Below are positions 23,692 to 36,801 of a DNA stretch of 64,000 nucleotides, in pieces. Each line of letters opens with the position of its first letter. Positions within the stretch are counted from its first letter, which is position 1. The notes under the pieces were generated by a model, which was not told the DNA's origin, made no database searches, and was given only the letters and a program-made list of their open reading frames with translations. Where the stretch lies: NCBI GenBank assembly GCA_033439295.1, contig JAVTLE010000014.1:2046001-2110000 (forward strand), in the 5' to 3' direction. This stretch comes from Deuterostichococcus epilithicus (lineage: Eukaryota; Chlorophyta; Trebouxiophyceae; Prasiolales; Stichococcaceae). The translations under genes were made by a program, and so were the position numbers.

Positions 23692-26600
23692 ATGACAACA
23701 GCGCTGGCGCCCGGGCTTGCCAGGAAAATTAAAAAGGTGAGGTCATATCAGACGCGCTTTTGCAGTCAGACTTGATCTTGCAGCGCAGTAAAGCAGCTGG
23801 TGAGTGCGCTGAGTCAGAGAGCTCACCTGAATCAATCCAGTTTCATGCCTGGAGAATTGCGCTCCTGGTTGGACTTGAGGTGGCAAGCCCGGATACAGGC
23901 CGTGGCGCGGCACCCACTTGCAGGCACTGCGAGTGCTCAACTGCAATCGTGCACCTTGCAGACTTTGGAGACGCGCACGGAGACGCCGGAGTTCCTGTCC
24001 TCCCTGGCCACCCTATCCGAGGTCTATGGCGACAACACGGCGGCGGAGCGCCGCAAGCTGCGCTCCACCATCGAGCAGCACGGGCTGGCCATCGACATGG
24101 AGTTCCTGGCAGCCGCTGAAACGGTCATCGGCTCTCTGGACGCCATGGACGCGGACCTGGAGCAGCTGTCCGCCTGCTGCCGGCGCATCGGCGGGTCGCT
24201 GGCCACCAGCAAGGTGGGCTGCCTGCGTCAATGCACGGCTTCTGTGGTGGTCTGCCATGCTGCTTCTGCGTCCGCAGGCCGTTGGGAGCTGCCGTGCTCG
24301 TGCTCCCTCAAAAGAAAAACTGGCTTGGGTGAACGGCGTTGCGCCAAGTGGCCGGCGCTGGGCACCACCGCTGGGACGCTGCGCAGGCGAAGACGGCGGA
24401 CATGCTGGCGGAGAGCAGGCGGCTGCGCGGTGCGCTGGAAACAAGCAAGGCGCGCTCCGGCCTGGTGCAGCAGTTCCTGCAGCAATACCAGCTGTCGCAC
24501 GACGAGGTGTACGCACTCAAGGTGCGTGTCGAATCGCCGCCGCTCTGATGACCTGCGGCGACCTGCATGTGATGGCGGGGTGGAGGCCTCAAGTCTGCTG
24601 CACGCCACAGTCAAGCCGTCCCTGCTGCCCGTGACCCGCCTCAGAGTCACGAGTGCCACGCCTCCGCTCAGTCGTCAAGCACATCTGATGGCGTTGCGCA
24701 CGGTCTGCCAGCTCACATGCCGCCGTGTCCGCGGCCTCATGCAGGAGGAGGACATTGGGGAGCGCTTCTTCGCAGCGCTCGAGCGGGTGCGGCTGATCCA
24801 CGGCAACTGCCGTGCGCTGCTGCGGGGCGCCCACCAGCGAGCGGGCCTGGAGCTCATGGACGCCATGGCGCTGCACCAGGAGGCCGCCTACGAGCGCCTC
24901 TGCCGGTAGGGTTCAGGGTAGTAGGGCCCCGCTCCGCCGCGATGCGCCGCCGGAAGCCGCCTCGCTGTGGGCGGTGCTGGGGGAGCAGCACCCGGGGTGT
25001 CTACGCACGTGCGCCGGAATGTGCCAGTCCTGGCGCAGCGTTCACGGTGGCTGGCCGGCAGCCTGCGCAGAGCGCGGACCATTCTGGCGCTGAGCCGGGC
25101 CGGCTGCCGCGCAGGTGGGTGCAGAACGAGTGCCGGGGGCTGGGCGAGGCGGACGCGCCGGAGGTGGAGCCCCTGCTGCAGCGCGCCGCCGCCGCCCTGC
25201 GCGCTCGCCCCGTGCTGTTCCGCTACTGCGCGGAGGAGGTGCGTGCCGTCCGCGGCGATCATCCCTCCCGCTGCGCGGCAGACTGCCTGCCGTGCGCATG
25301 GCGTCCGGCTCCTGCATGCCCTGACTCGATGCCGGGCTCATCCTCTGGAGGCACAGCCGGTCGCCACAGCGTCGCAGTCAATCGTCCACTCAGGGCCAAA
25401 AGCCATCAACACATTGGTCGCGTCCCCCTCACGGCAGGCCCCCACCCGACTGCTGTGCACGAAGCGCTGGAACCTGCATCACCTGCCTGCCAAGCACAGG
25501 TGGCGGGCGCGCGGCACGGCGCACTGTTCCAGCGCTTCATTGCGGCGCTGACGCGAGGCGGGCCGGGCGGCACGCCTCGCCCCATCGAGATGCACGCACA
25601 TGACCCCCGCCGCTACGTCGGGTGCGTGCAAGCACTCCCTCTGTGCATGGCAGTGCATTGTCCCTGACACAATGGCACGCTGATCATGCAGTAGCCTGCG
25701 GCCGATGCATGCCATGCCGCGCGCTGCCAGACCGTGACAACTAAGTGCGCCTCATTGGCGCCGCCATATCACACACCGTGCTGTGCGTGATGCGGTCCGC
25801 TGATCCTTCGTCCCCGCCAGCGCAGAGACATGCTGGCCTGGGTGCATCAGTCGCTGGCGTCGGAGCGCGAGCTGCTGGTGTCGCTGTTTGGCGACGACAG
25901 TGCGGCGGGTGCTGACGGCGAGGCGGCGCTGGTGGACATGCCGAGCACCGCAGAGCTGCTGGACCGCGTGTTCGAGAGCATCTGCAAGCCGCTCAAGGTG
26001 GGTGGGCGCGTCCACGGCTGGCGGGGGAAGGTGGTTGGGGGAAGGCATCTTTTTCTGGTGCCTCACGGCCGGCTCGGGCCCCTCTCGCCACGCCCCCCTT
26101 CACGAGTCATACTCGCCTCACTGTGCCACTCCTAAACCTGCGGCTGAGCTGAGGGAGGCTCCTCAAGCTGCAGGTCCCTCTGTCTTCGTGCTGCAGCTGA
26201 ACAGGCAGCGTAAGCACACATCGAACCTGGCCTGCCTTCCTGCGCACAGGTGCGGATCGAGCAGGTGCTGGCGAGCGGCCCGCCGCTGCTGCTGTGCTTC
26301 CGCCTGGCGCAGCTGCTGGGCTTTTATGCCGACACCGTTGCGCAGCTGGCAGGAAGTGGTGCCGCACTGGTTGCCGCCTTGCAAGCCGCACAGGTGGGCG
26401 CCGCTGTGTGTCGGCTCAGGCCTGGCACAGCAACTGGTTCCACATGTTCAGTCACTGGCATGCACCGCCATGCGCTGCCTCCCAGCACATCGAGCCTGGA
26501 TGTCAAGACATTGACAATGCTTTGCTTGTTGTAGAGGCAGACTGCTGCGATGTCTGCCCTGTGCTGTAATCACCGATGTGCTGCTGCTTCAAGTCGTTAT

Positions 26601-28453
26601 TGTTTTGCTGGGACGCAGGCGGCCGCCGGGCGGGGCTTCAGGGAGCAGCTGGCGGCGCGCGCGGAACGGCTGGCGCGGCACCCGCCGCCGCCGCCCTCGG
26701 ACCTGTCGCCCCCACCACAGGTGCATCAGCCGCTGGAGTGCTGCTCAGTCGAGCTGATTATTAGCGTGTATCATGAATGATCTGCGCAAGCAGCACGGGC
26801 ACGCCTAAGTGTACCAACCCTCTGGCTCAGACCCCTTGCTTGGCATGGTCCTCTGGCGTGATCCTTCGTGGAGGGCTGGACGCGCCTTTCGGTTCGACGT
26901 GAAACGGCTCTCAACAGGTGGCGGAGGGCATGCAGCAGCTGCTGGAGGTGGTGTCCGCCTTCGAGAGCGCCTACCGCGGCGGCGACAGCGCGGCAGCAGC
27001 GGCGGCGGCCGAGTTCGAGGCGGTGCTGGCGGCCGCAGTGGACCCCCTGGTCGACATGTGCGAGCGCAGCGCCGAGGCGCTCAAAGCCGGCGCGCCCTCG
27101 CGGTGCGTCCTGCTGGCCCTGTGCCACTCTCTCTCTCTCTCGATGCCGACCACGCAGCTTTGTTCATGTCGACGCCAAGAGGGCGCCGGGCGAGACAGAC
27201 GCTGGCGCGGACGAAAGCTCCTGCTGCGAAGGCCCCGGAACCTTCAGCCTGCGCGCCTGTTGCTGACGAACGCACAGAAGCACTGCCCAGGCAGCGATGC
27301 GCCTGCAGCGCCGACCCGCTGGGCACTGGTCCCTGGCGCGGCCTGCCATCCTGGCCTTGGTGCTCTTCATGGTTGAATCCGATCCAGGAGCGGGCTTTCA
27401 GCCGCTCCCCGCACTGACGCCATGCTCATGCCGTGACCGACAGGGCTGACGAGGGGCTGCACCTGGCGCCGGCGGCGCGCCGCACCTACCTTATCAACTG
27501 CCTGGCGGCGCTGCAGGCTCCGCTGGCGCAGCACGCCTGCGCCGCTGCCCGCACCGACGCGCTGGGGCAGGGTCTAGAGGCGCACGTGGCGGGCCTCGCC
27601 GGAGGCCACGTGGAGGCGCTGCTGCACCGCTGCCGCCTGGACGACCTCCTCGGCCGCATCCATTTCTACCAGGTGCGACCGCAGAACATCGACAGCGGTC
27701 GTACCAGTCGCACACCGGCTGAGCCTCTGCAGGCCGCAGGCGCCAAGCGAGTGGCCTGCGGCGGCAGCCTGCCGGTCACGATGCAGTGCCAGTCATGGAC
27801 ACGCCAACACCGCTCACTTCGTGCTGCCACATGCGACGAGTCGCCCGCGGTTGCAGGCCGTGAGCGCCTCCCGAATCGCATGCATTGATGTGGTCGCAGG
27901 GCGGCAAGGTGGCAGAGGGCACCGTCATGGCGGCCGACCCGGCGCTGTCGCTGCAGCGCATACAGGAGGCGGCGCGCTCCTTCCTGGCGCTCGTCTCCGA
28001 CCCTGTCTTCCTCCCCGAGTTCGAGCACCTCCAGGTATCACTGCAAGCTTCGTGCACCAATTGCATAGGGCCCCTGGTCAGAGCTGCAATGCTTGCAGCC
28101 CGCACACGAGCCCTGCCAGCAGAGTGCTGGTAGGCCACTAGTGCGGGTCCCGACTGCCATGGCTCTGCACTGCCATGTACAGAAGCCTCGCGGCTCTCGG
28201 TCCGCTGTGACTGTTCCGCTGTGAAGGCTGTCGAATGCACCTTTCGTGACGCGATTGCGCACACCCTGCCGCCCAGGTGCCGCGGCTGAAGGCGGACGCG
28301 AGCGCGCGGGTAGTGCGCTCGCTGGCGGACGCCTACGAGGCGGTGTACCAGGCGGTGGGCGACCCGCAGAGCGGCTACGTGCAGGCAGAGCAGCCCTGCC
28401 CGCTGCCGCACACGCCGGAGCAAGTCCGCACCATACTGGGCGTCGTCACGTGA
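23692..28453 (+). CDS. COG6: Conserved oligomeric Golgi complex subunit 6
   Basis: Subunit of the eight-protein COG tether, which acts in retrograde vesicle traffic within the Golgi. Thirteen exons join in phase: 23692-23736, 23962-24213, 24387-24521, 24745-24905, 25115-25238, 25500-25621, 25826-25997, 26250-26393, 26619-26720, 26918-27102, 27444-27672, 27900-28034 and 28277-28453. They give 660 residues, the normal COG6 length. The start [15 protein letters not shown] is the typical COG6 N-terminus. Then come [79 protein letters not shown] with [14 protein letters not shown], and the ending [13 protein letters not shown]. The N-terminal third is helical, the region used for COG assembly. All donors are GT and all acceptors AG. 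Its last two exons also occur as a broken copy at 38813. Confidence 0.96.
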
Positions 28454-28691
28454 TGCAGAAGTGCGGCGGTGGCGATGCAGACTGTTAAGCAGTGCTTCGT
28501 GGAAAGCACTGGTGTGATGCTGTGCCGCCACTCCTCGGAAGTTGCGAGTGCCATTCTATCTGGGAGTTTCGCAAATCGCACACACCAGACATGCCTTCAC
28601 TGGCGTCGCCAAACATCACCGCAAAGCACTGTTGGCCGGCATTGCGTCTGCTTACTCCAGGTTGGAATTTTCCAATATACCTTTACCGTAG

Positions 28692-28892
28692 TCACGGGCA
28701 TGAGTCGCGCAAAAATAATTCGCAGAGCGCTGCGCAAGTGCACTTTGCGCACTTTTCCGCCACTAGAATCTGGTTCTAACCGGCCATCAGTTCTGTAAAG
28801 TACTGCGACTATGCCTAGTTTCCCGCTGCGCGAGACTGCGCGAGCCCTCCAAAATAATTAAATTTTGGCGGCTGCGCGACTCATGCCCGTGA
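28692..28892. mobile_element. MITE-like element with 19-bp perfect terminal inverted repeats
   Basis: TCACGGGCATGAGTCGCGC at 28692-28710 is exactly reverse-complemented at 28874-28892, bounding 201 bp. The interior is AT-richer than its surroundings (two AAAATAATT motifs) and has no ORF. No convincing target-site duplication is visible, at most 2-3 bp. It sits in the 3' UTR of COG6 and contains the TGTAA at 28794. It could be a miniature inverted-repeat transposon or a structured UTR element. Confidence 0.6.
28794..28798 (+). terminator. Candidate TGTAA poly(A) signal of COG6
   Basis: TGTAA about 340 nt after the COG6 stop, inside the inverted-repeat element. Downstream, 28893-29215 holds nothing recognisable before the convergent ferric reductase stop. 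Confidence 0.5.
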
Positions 28893-29215
28893 GTATGATA
28901 ACACTTCGAAGCAAGGCCAAAGCGTTTGGCGCGCATGCCATATCACGATATCAAGGGGGCCCTGCAAATAAATGCAACCAGCAGTGCAACCACCAATGGC
29001 GCCAGCAGCGGCCAACGCACCACAATCACATCCAGCATACAAATGGCATCATCCAATTATATTCTCCATTACTGTGCTCAGGCCCGCATGCAAGTGCAGC
29101 AGGCAAAATTTATCGCTCCGCATCAGAACTTGATCACTATGCTCTTAGCAAATTTGCGCACCACCTAACAGTCGAGATCTAGATGTCACACTAGTGGGCT
29201 TAACACATGCTCCAG

Positions 29216-32200
29216 CTACATCTCCCAGGTGTCGACGTAGGTGACAAGCTTTGGCGTCTGAGGTGGCCGCATCCGATTGGCATGCACTACCTCCAGCTGC
29301 ACTGCGTGCACCATACCCTGTGGGCCTGCATGCCATGAAGGCCAGAAGAACAAAACGTCAGCGCCTCTTCGTTCGGCGCATCACCAGCACTCGTGTGGCA
29401 GACGACGGCAATACCCAAACACAGAAGGCGGGGCTTGGCCAACAGATACTGGTGACGGTGCATGAATGGTTGCGGCTGGCTGAGCACATCCATCAACTGC
29501 TCTGCATCGCATGCGGGCAAGCACTCGTTGTGGTCGGCACCTCCAATGAACACGCCGATGTTGCCTGCAATATCTGCCGCGGCGTGCTCCGCCAGGGTTT
29601 CCGACAAGATGGTCTGCACGTCTGGACGCCCTGCTTGCACGTCCAGCAGCAGCCCAGCCTCGACAATGCCCACTTTGGCACCGACCTGCGCCACAGTGAG
29701 AGCAACCATGAAACGACTACGCGGCAACCAGAGGACTGTTCACTGGCGGGCGCTGCCTGCACCATGCAGGAATGCAAAAATTCTGCTCCTTTCCCAGGTA
29801 TGGTGGGAGTTGGCACTAGTCAAAGTAAGCATGGAGTTGACAGTTACTGATGACAAAAGTCGATCATAACACGCCTGGGTACCAAAGCTGATCAGGAAAT
29901 GAAAACGAACAACCATGTAGCCTGAGGTGTAACATGTGCACACCAGGGCGCTGGCATGCTTGGCGACTATGGTGCGCGACAGCTGCGCGTCAGCACCATG
30001 GTTGCCCTTTTGGATGTGGGATGCACGCTGCGCCTGGATGTAGGACCACACCTGCTCCAATTCAAACAGCTACATTGCAAAGCAGGACTTAAGTTGCTGT
30101 GTACTGCAGGACGGGTTTCGCACACAAGCTATCCCAAAAGGCCTTGTTCAGGCAGCCTCAGCAAATGCCTCCCGGAAGAGTCCTCACCGACAGCGGATGA
30201 ATCAGGAAAGCTGGCAGCCCAATACCGCCGATGATGGGCGCGATCAGCAGGAGCGCGCCCAGCTGCAGGCAGACACATATCTGGCACGTCAGCAGTTGGC
30301 AGGATGATGCCTGTGGAGTGCGTCACCAGCGACGGATGCAATGGTGCATTGGCGCTGAGCATCAAGTCGGACACAACAGATGGCCTATATGTCCCAAGGT
30401 CGAGGCTACGGCTGACCGCCGTGCAAGCGCGCTGCACCAACCCAACGGCTCGTGAAGTCGAGGTATGCCACTACGCGGGCACGCGCACACCTTCCAGTAC
30501 ATGTATGGCGCGCCAGTGTCGTCGCCAAAGCGCCCAATGGTAGCTGGCTCGGCATAGTAGGCGTAGGCCAGCAGGAAAGCGAAGAAGGCGCCAATGTGGG
30601 CCAGTACCAGTGTCGCCACAACATGCAGCAATCCCAAGCTCTTAGGCTGCACCGGCCTGCGTAACACATGCATGAGCGATGTTCACGATGATCACAGCAT
30701 CCCCTGGATTGACACATCGCCCTTCGACGTCATGCCTGACAACATGGACCATAACCAATGCAAGCTGGCGTAGCTACAGGCCAGCATCGGTTCGCACCGC
30801 GCGTACGCCATGCCAAACGGCGAGGTCCAGGGGAAATGCAGACTGTTGCCCCGAGACGCAATGGGTCGATGTCCATCCGCCTGCAACAGGCACAAACGAG
30901 CGGCGGCTTGGACATGCCGCAGCTGCATCATATCACACTGCAATGCACAATGGGCCACCTGGCTGTCAGGCAAGAAACAAATTGCAGATAGACTGCCTTG
31001 GTGGTGATCACGATGCATTATGCCAAGAAAACCTTGAAGTTGTCGAGGTCCTCAGACGTGCTGAAGCTGCTGCTGGGGGTCTTTGGCACAGCGACAGTGT
31101 CCCTGGGCAGCGGAGGAGCCGGCACACGCTCACAATGCGGCAGGAGACACTGGCTGCGGGCGCCACGGCCGGATGAGCATGGGGAATGCGCCTGGGATCT
31201 GCAAGGCCAATGCCAGGCTGCCATAGATGCGATTTGAACGGTGTTCTGCACAGAAAGATCAGACACACCTGGATGGCAGCATCGAAGTGGCCTCCTGCAG
31301 GTGCTTTCCCGTGTAGTAGAGCTCGATCTGCAGCCAGCCATCGCTGTTCCTGCATATTCAGCCACGAGAATGACGGCCTGTCAGCTGCTGAGACCATAAG
31401 AGGCTTGCATGCCTGCACTATTGACGCTGCTGGCTGTACCGACCGAGCGGTAGCAAGACGGTCACAAGCAATGTGTTTCTGCTACTTCACATCAGGCTCC
31501 GTTCACTTCTGTCAGCTGACGTGCGGGCGGAGAACACTCAGAACGCCACAAAGAGTGAAGGTTTTGCAGGCGGCAGTGGCGCATTCAGGAGCCGCAGACA
31601 CCCAGTAGCAGAGCGCAGTGGGGTGGCAAAAAAGCATCTCTGGCACTCGTGTTGTAGAGGTGAATGTTTGTTCGCACAGCGAGGTGGCTGCAAGGAAGCT
31701 GGCAGCGAGCTAGTCCCAAGCTGGCGTCAGGACTGATGCTGTATCTCAAAACAGAAGCTGAAGAGAGCACAATTCAGAGCACAAAGCGCAGCAGCTAGTA
31801 TGTATCGTGGTAGGTGAGCTTAGAAAACCAAAGTGCAGCTATCTGGTAGCTATACTGCATTTGAGCTGTGCTGATAGAAATATCGATGGGAGTGAATGAA
31901 GGCGCACAATGCGGCAGTCAGCAGCTGCTCATCCAGGATGGTGAGCTCAGACTTGTAGCGTGTCGTCCAGATGAGGCGCACACGGTGCGGCAGGCCAGTG
32001 GTCTCCCCGCGCTCCCGCCGCTCGTGCAGGTCCTGGATGAGCAGCAGCGCCGGCGACACCTGCCAACACGCGGGCCGCAGGAGTGAGATGCTGGATTAAG
32101 CATGTTGGCGTGCGTCGCAGGGCTGTATGTAATGCAAGCCACAGAGCAGCACTGCATCTGCTGACGGCTGGGCAGCATCAAGCATGGTCATAAGGCAGCG

Positions 32201-35200
32201 ATGTTAACTGTAAGAAAAGGCCCATTGATGCATATATCGAATAACAGGCCTTGCGAGGACATGCAGCAGAATGTGAGGAGCACAGGAAGCACGAAAGCGC
32301 AGGAACGTGGGCACTCACGCCAATGCCGCCAGCGAACACGAGCAGCACGGGGTGGTGCAGTGCCCTATCGTCTGGCAGACCGACCGGGCCCGTTACGCGC
32401 ACAGGCATCACCAACCCCGCCGCCAGCTGCTGCATCAGTTTCTGCAGGGGTGCAGCAAAGAAAGCCAGGTTTGCAGGGACAAGACAAGCAACATTGTTGG
32501 TGGCAGCCAGCGCCCCTAGCGCACGCCTCTTCGTCCAGGCCGCGCATGTCAACACTGCTCAGGGCTTCATTGTTGTATCTTGCGGGCGCTGGCCCCACGC
32601 CAAGGTTGGGCGAATGGCAGAGGAGTCGGGGAACCACAATGGTAAACTCGTATGATGACAACAAGCAAGAATGTCATCCGTTTGCTTGCACCTACCGACG
32701 TGAAGTTGCCATAGTTCTTGATGTGCATGGAGATGGCACCAGAGGTAGTGCGCGCAACCTGCACCACATGCGGGTCAGGGATCAATCTGCTTCCATGTTT
32801 CGTGGTGCTGATTGTCAGCAGACGAAGTTTATGATGTCTTCAGCTGCACAGTACAGGCTGCAGTACGCTGCTCCCAGCGCAACCTCTGCCCAGCAGGCAG
32901 CACGCCGCACCGTGAAAGGATGCCATTGCCAGAAGCTGATGGAGGGGACATTGATGAAAAACTCGGCGGCCGGGCAGATGTGAATGCGCTGTAGATACGC
33001 ACAGGAAGTGCAATCAGCAGCATAAGAGGCACAGGGATGCCAGAGAGACGTTGCGCTGACACCAAGAAACACGCCGTCAAAAGCGGCTGCAAAGACTGCA
33101 TCTGCTGGCTTTGACATCAGGCGCTGGTGAACTGATGTGCCGTCTGTTCGAAGATCAAGGACAGTAAACGCCAAGGTGCACAGCACAGGCAGTGCAAGGC
33201 GCCACCTTGTCAACCGCCAGCTCGATGGTGGCGATGGTGTTGTCGTCGGACAGGCCGCCTTGCACAACAGTCGTCAGGTGCGCGGCTTGCGAGTTGCGGA
33301 ATGCAATATCCACCATCCATGGCAGCAGGCCTGGCGACAACACATCAAAAGAAATGTCAGTGAGGCACTGTGTGAAAAAGCTCACATAAACAGCCGCCTG
33401 CTGGGTGGTGGGCTGCCTGCACATGCACGCCCTCAGATGCGATGATTGTTCAATGCCACGGCGCAATATTCTGCAGAGATGGGTCATATTCTCGGGTTGA
33501 AATTGCGGCGTGGTTGCAACATAACTCATGGTGAAAGAGCCGTAAGCAAACTGCCGGGCGGCCGAGTACTGTCATCGCACAACCCTTCCACAGCAGGCAA
33601 TCCCGCTCCGCTCACACGTTTGAAAAGCCGAATGCAAATCTAAGCCACGCTGCCGTTTGGAGAAACTTCGGCCAAATCCTGTTGCTGTGTGTGGATGACA
33701 ATGGCGAATTGGGCAGGCGAGGGACGCACTAGGGATGGCAAACGCCCAGAAGCCGCTGTAGTGAATTGCTGAGAAAATCATAAGGCCGACGAAGCAGACG
33801 ATGTGTACCTTGTAGAAGACCTATGTGCAAGATAGAAGTGACTTCACCAGGTAGTTGGGAAAGGAAAATTAGCCGGCGGTTCAGGGATAACAAATGAATT
33901 TCAGCAAACAATGATTTTCAGTGGATTTAGTTCACAAAAAAGTGCAATGGGTGTGTGTGCACTTCGAATAGGCGGCGGCGGAAGAAGTACAGTGATGTGA
34001 TCCACAGTGGTAGCCCAAACAGCCAAGCGAGGGTGCCGGGGAAGAAGGGTATGGAGTCCCTCCAGCTGGAGAACTCATGCCAGAAGCTGCGCGTGGAGAC
34101 GAGACCACAGTATCAGTGAATCAGAAACCGCAACAGTCGCCTCGCCCTCCAACGTCTACCTGGGCTCATGCACAGAAGGATGCAGGGAGCCTGCGAGCGC
34201 ACTTGACGCCAGGCTCGAACGCCCATAAAATGTAGTAGAGGACGCCGTGTATTGTCGTGGTCCACATAACGAAGTGGCCAACCCAGCTGTATCGTGCAGG
34301 GGCAACAGATACGACTCAGATTACGCCAGCCTGTATGCACGTCTGATGGGTGCCATTTGTCTGCACAGACGACACATTGTATCAGAGTGGCGCTCATCAT
34401 ACAAGCAGGCGCACCGATGGTACTTGATCATGTGGGACCAGGGCAGCCCCAGCGCCAGATTGACCTGCATGCAACGAACACCGGCTCGTTGCTTGGGATG
34501 TGACGCAGTTGGTGCAAGAGACAAATTTTGCTCATGGAGGTAGCGTTCGGGTCAGGGAAATGACGATATGGCAGTGATGCTGCTTTTTGCTCATAGCAAT
34601 TTAAAGCATGCTTGTTGCCAACTGCTACACCGCTCCACCTCAAAGCAAGCGCACCCAGGAATTGTGCGCATGGCCAGAAGAGCAGCCTGCACAGCAGGCA
34701 TTGGACTTGAACAGCAGCAAAGCGTCGCATGTTTCTTTCCACGTGAGCAAAACCCACTGTTGAAATTAAAGCTTGCAGCACATGGTCACGGCTTGTCATC
34801 ATGCACAACTCACAAGAAGAACGGCAGGATCACGAGGCCGAGGGTGATGGCCCATCTGCGCCCGCCGCATTAAACTTGGTAGGTACGTCATCAACCAGCA
34901 TTGACGGAACTATGCAGAGTGCCGCATGCGATGCCATGGCACGCATCCTCACTGTGTTGCAGCAATAACCGAAACATTACTGGATGTGAGCAGGACAGTG
35001 TATGAGACATACTGCTCCAGGTTCAACCATGCGCGACGGCTATCGATGTTGATGACCTCCTCCACTGCAGCACCCACAGGACGGGATCATTGCTCACATA
35101 ACACAGCTTCTTTTACGACTAGCAGTCTGAGCTCATGAGTCCTGGGTAGTGCAGCGGCAGTCGCAAGCATCTGAATTTGCACTTGCGTGCGCCCTGCCAG

Positions 35201-36515
35201 GATTCGAATGAGTTTTGGAACAACGCACCGCCATCGAGGTAGTCGTAGCCGGACGCCACGAAGTACTCTGTCCACGTGACGCAGCACGCCAGCATGAACA
35301 AGAAAAAAAGTGCTTCCGCAACATTGACGCCACCGCACCAGGTCAGCCAGAAGCGCTGCCCCGGCAGTGGCCATGTCAGCACCCGCATCACCTGCAACAC
35401 GAAAGAACCAGTTGATGCAACTAATTTGCCAATGAGCAGTCAAGCCATCTGTTTGAAACCTGTTCTGATGACCGTGCCATGTTTTAGTGCTGGTAAACAG
35501 CATCGGCTGTGCCTTGCAGGCACTCACAACAACCACCACGATCATCTGCCTGCTACGAAAGAATTCAAAAAATTATTATACATACAGCATGCCCTGTGCC
35601 CAGGCACCTGTGTTTTGCCCTTGTGTGCTGCCTTGTCGGAGGCCGAATTACCGCGCGGCAGTGCCCAGTACGCGTATGTGGCTAGGCCACAGATTAGGCA
35701 CGGCGCGAATATCTGCAGCAGCTCCCACATCACGTAGGGGTCCACCTGGCGCGATCAGGACGTATAGCTGTCACTTCGAGTGCCCCCAGATGAACCAGCC
35801 AGGAAGGCCAGTACTAGCAGAAGCACGACCAACGTATTACTATGATACAAGACGTAACATCGTCAGCGTGCAGAGCTGTCAGTGCTGAGTCGAACTCGAA
35901 AAGACCACGAGCGGGGGAAGTCGCCGATTGTCTCGTGGACGGCAGGACCATAATTGCGTGGCGGGGTTCAAGGGGCACCAGGCATCAATCGGGGTCCGTC
36001 CCGTAACAAGTTCCGGAACGACAGTACGCCCCACGGCCTGTAATTGACAGACCAGGCTCGCTCGCATGTTGCTGGTGTACGCATCGTCGTCGCGTGTTGC
36101 ACGCACTAGATAAGTCTTCGGGGTGGTCGCTCCAGGCTCATTGTTGTGGTAGGCGATGTATACGCCGTGCTCCTCAAACTTGTGGTACATAGTTTCATAG
36201 GGCTCGTCCACGACCCACTGCAGCCATCAGAGACGGCAAAAACGCGACAGCGTGGACGGGGCGGGGCGGCTGGGCATGCCTGATGAATCGACTGATAATA
36301 CACCAACCGGAAAGACAGCGCTAGAGCAAAACTTGCATGGAGCTTTCTTGAAAGTTTCCCACCCATTTCAAAACAAAGACGAGGATCCAGCCTCCCATGA
36401 GGAAGGCGACAGACCATGCGGCACCGCGGGCAGCGGTGCGGGCCACCGTCTTGAGCAAACCTCCGCCGCGGCCGGCCGGGGCGCCCCGTGCCTTGCCCAT
36501 GTCGACGGAATCCAT
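29216..36515 (-). CDS. Ferric-chelate reductase (FRO/FRE type, FAD and NADPH domains)
   Basis: Plasma-membrane flavocytochrome that moves electrons from NADPH through FAD and two hemes to extracellular Fe(III). The ATG at 36515 starts MDSVDMGKARGAPAGRGGG, then a membrane segment (AAWSVAFLMGGWILVFVLKW). An extracytoplasmic part includes DEPYETMYHKFEEHGVYIAY (about 36190). Heme-domain helices: YVMWELLQIFAPCLICGLAT (about 35720), NVAEALFFLFMLACCVTW (about 35310), WAITLGLVILPFFL (about 34830), LALGLPWSHMIKYHR (about 34440), YSWVGHFVMWTTTIHGVLYY (about 34260), FFPGTLAWLFGLPLWITSLY (about 34030) and IVCFVGLMIFSAIHYSGFWA (about 33780). FAD site: SISFWQWHPFTV (about 32930). NAD(P)H domain: PVLLVFAGGIGV (about 32350) and GNIGVFIGGADH (about 29560). 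Two more helices lie between the NAD(P)H segments (HVVATLVLAHIGAFFAFLLA, LGALLLIAPIIGGIGLPAFL), as in FRO proteins. Last exon: MVHAVQLEVVHANRMRPP to TAG at 29216-29218. No EF-hands, which argues against RBOH. Confidence 0.9.
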
Positions 36516-36801
36516 TTGTGCAGGCTCAAGTGCATCAGAACGACAAATAAACCTGTAACACTTTTGCTACCAAGGGCTGCGGTGTGTACGGCAGCGTGTG
36601 GCGTGTGACTGCATGTGACAGCCACACGCCCGCGTGCCACATTCGATGCCCCCAGATCATCTCGAAGAAAAACCAACGCGCCGTCACAGGAGTACCTTCT
36701 GAACAGTAGGCCTGGGTCCTTGGGGCTTCCGCAATTGCAATCTATCAGCCGAGCTGTTGTCCGCCGTCATGCCGCTGCTGACCTGGCAGCCCTGCTGCCG
36801 G
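36516..36801. promoter_or_regulatory. Shared divergent promoter region (ferric reductase / eight-cysteine protein)
   Basis: Only 286 bp separate the two start codons, so the genes probably share control elements. No named iron-responsive element could be pointed to by eye. Confidence 0.45.

Noticed and set aside
29216-36515. RBOH (respiratory burst oxidase) identity
   Set aside because: No EF-hands, and extra membrane helices lie within the NAD(P)H part, as in FRO/FRE ferric reductases.
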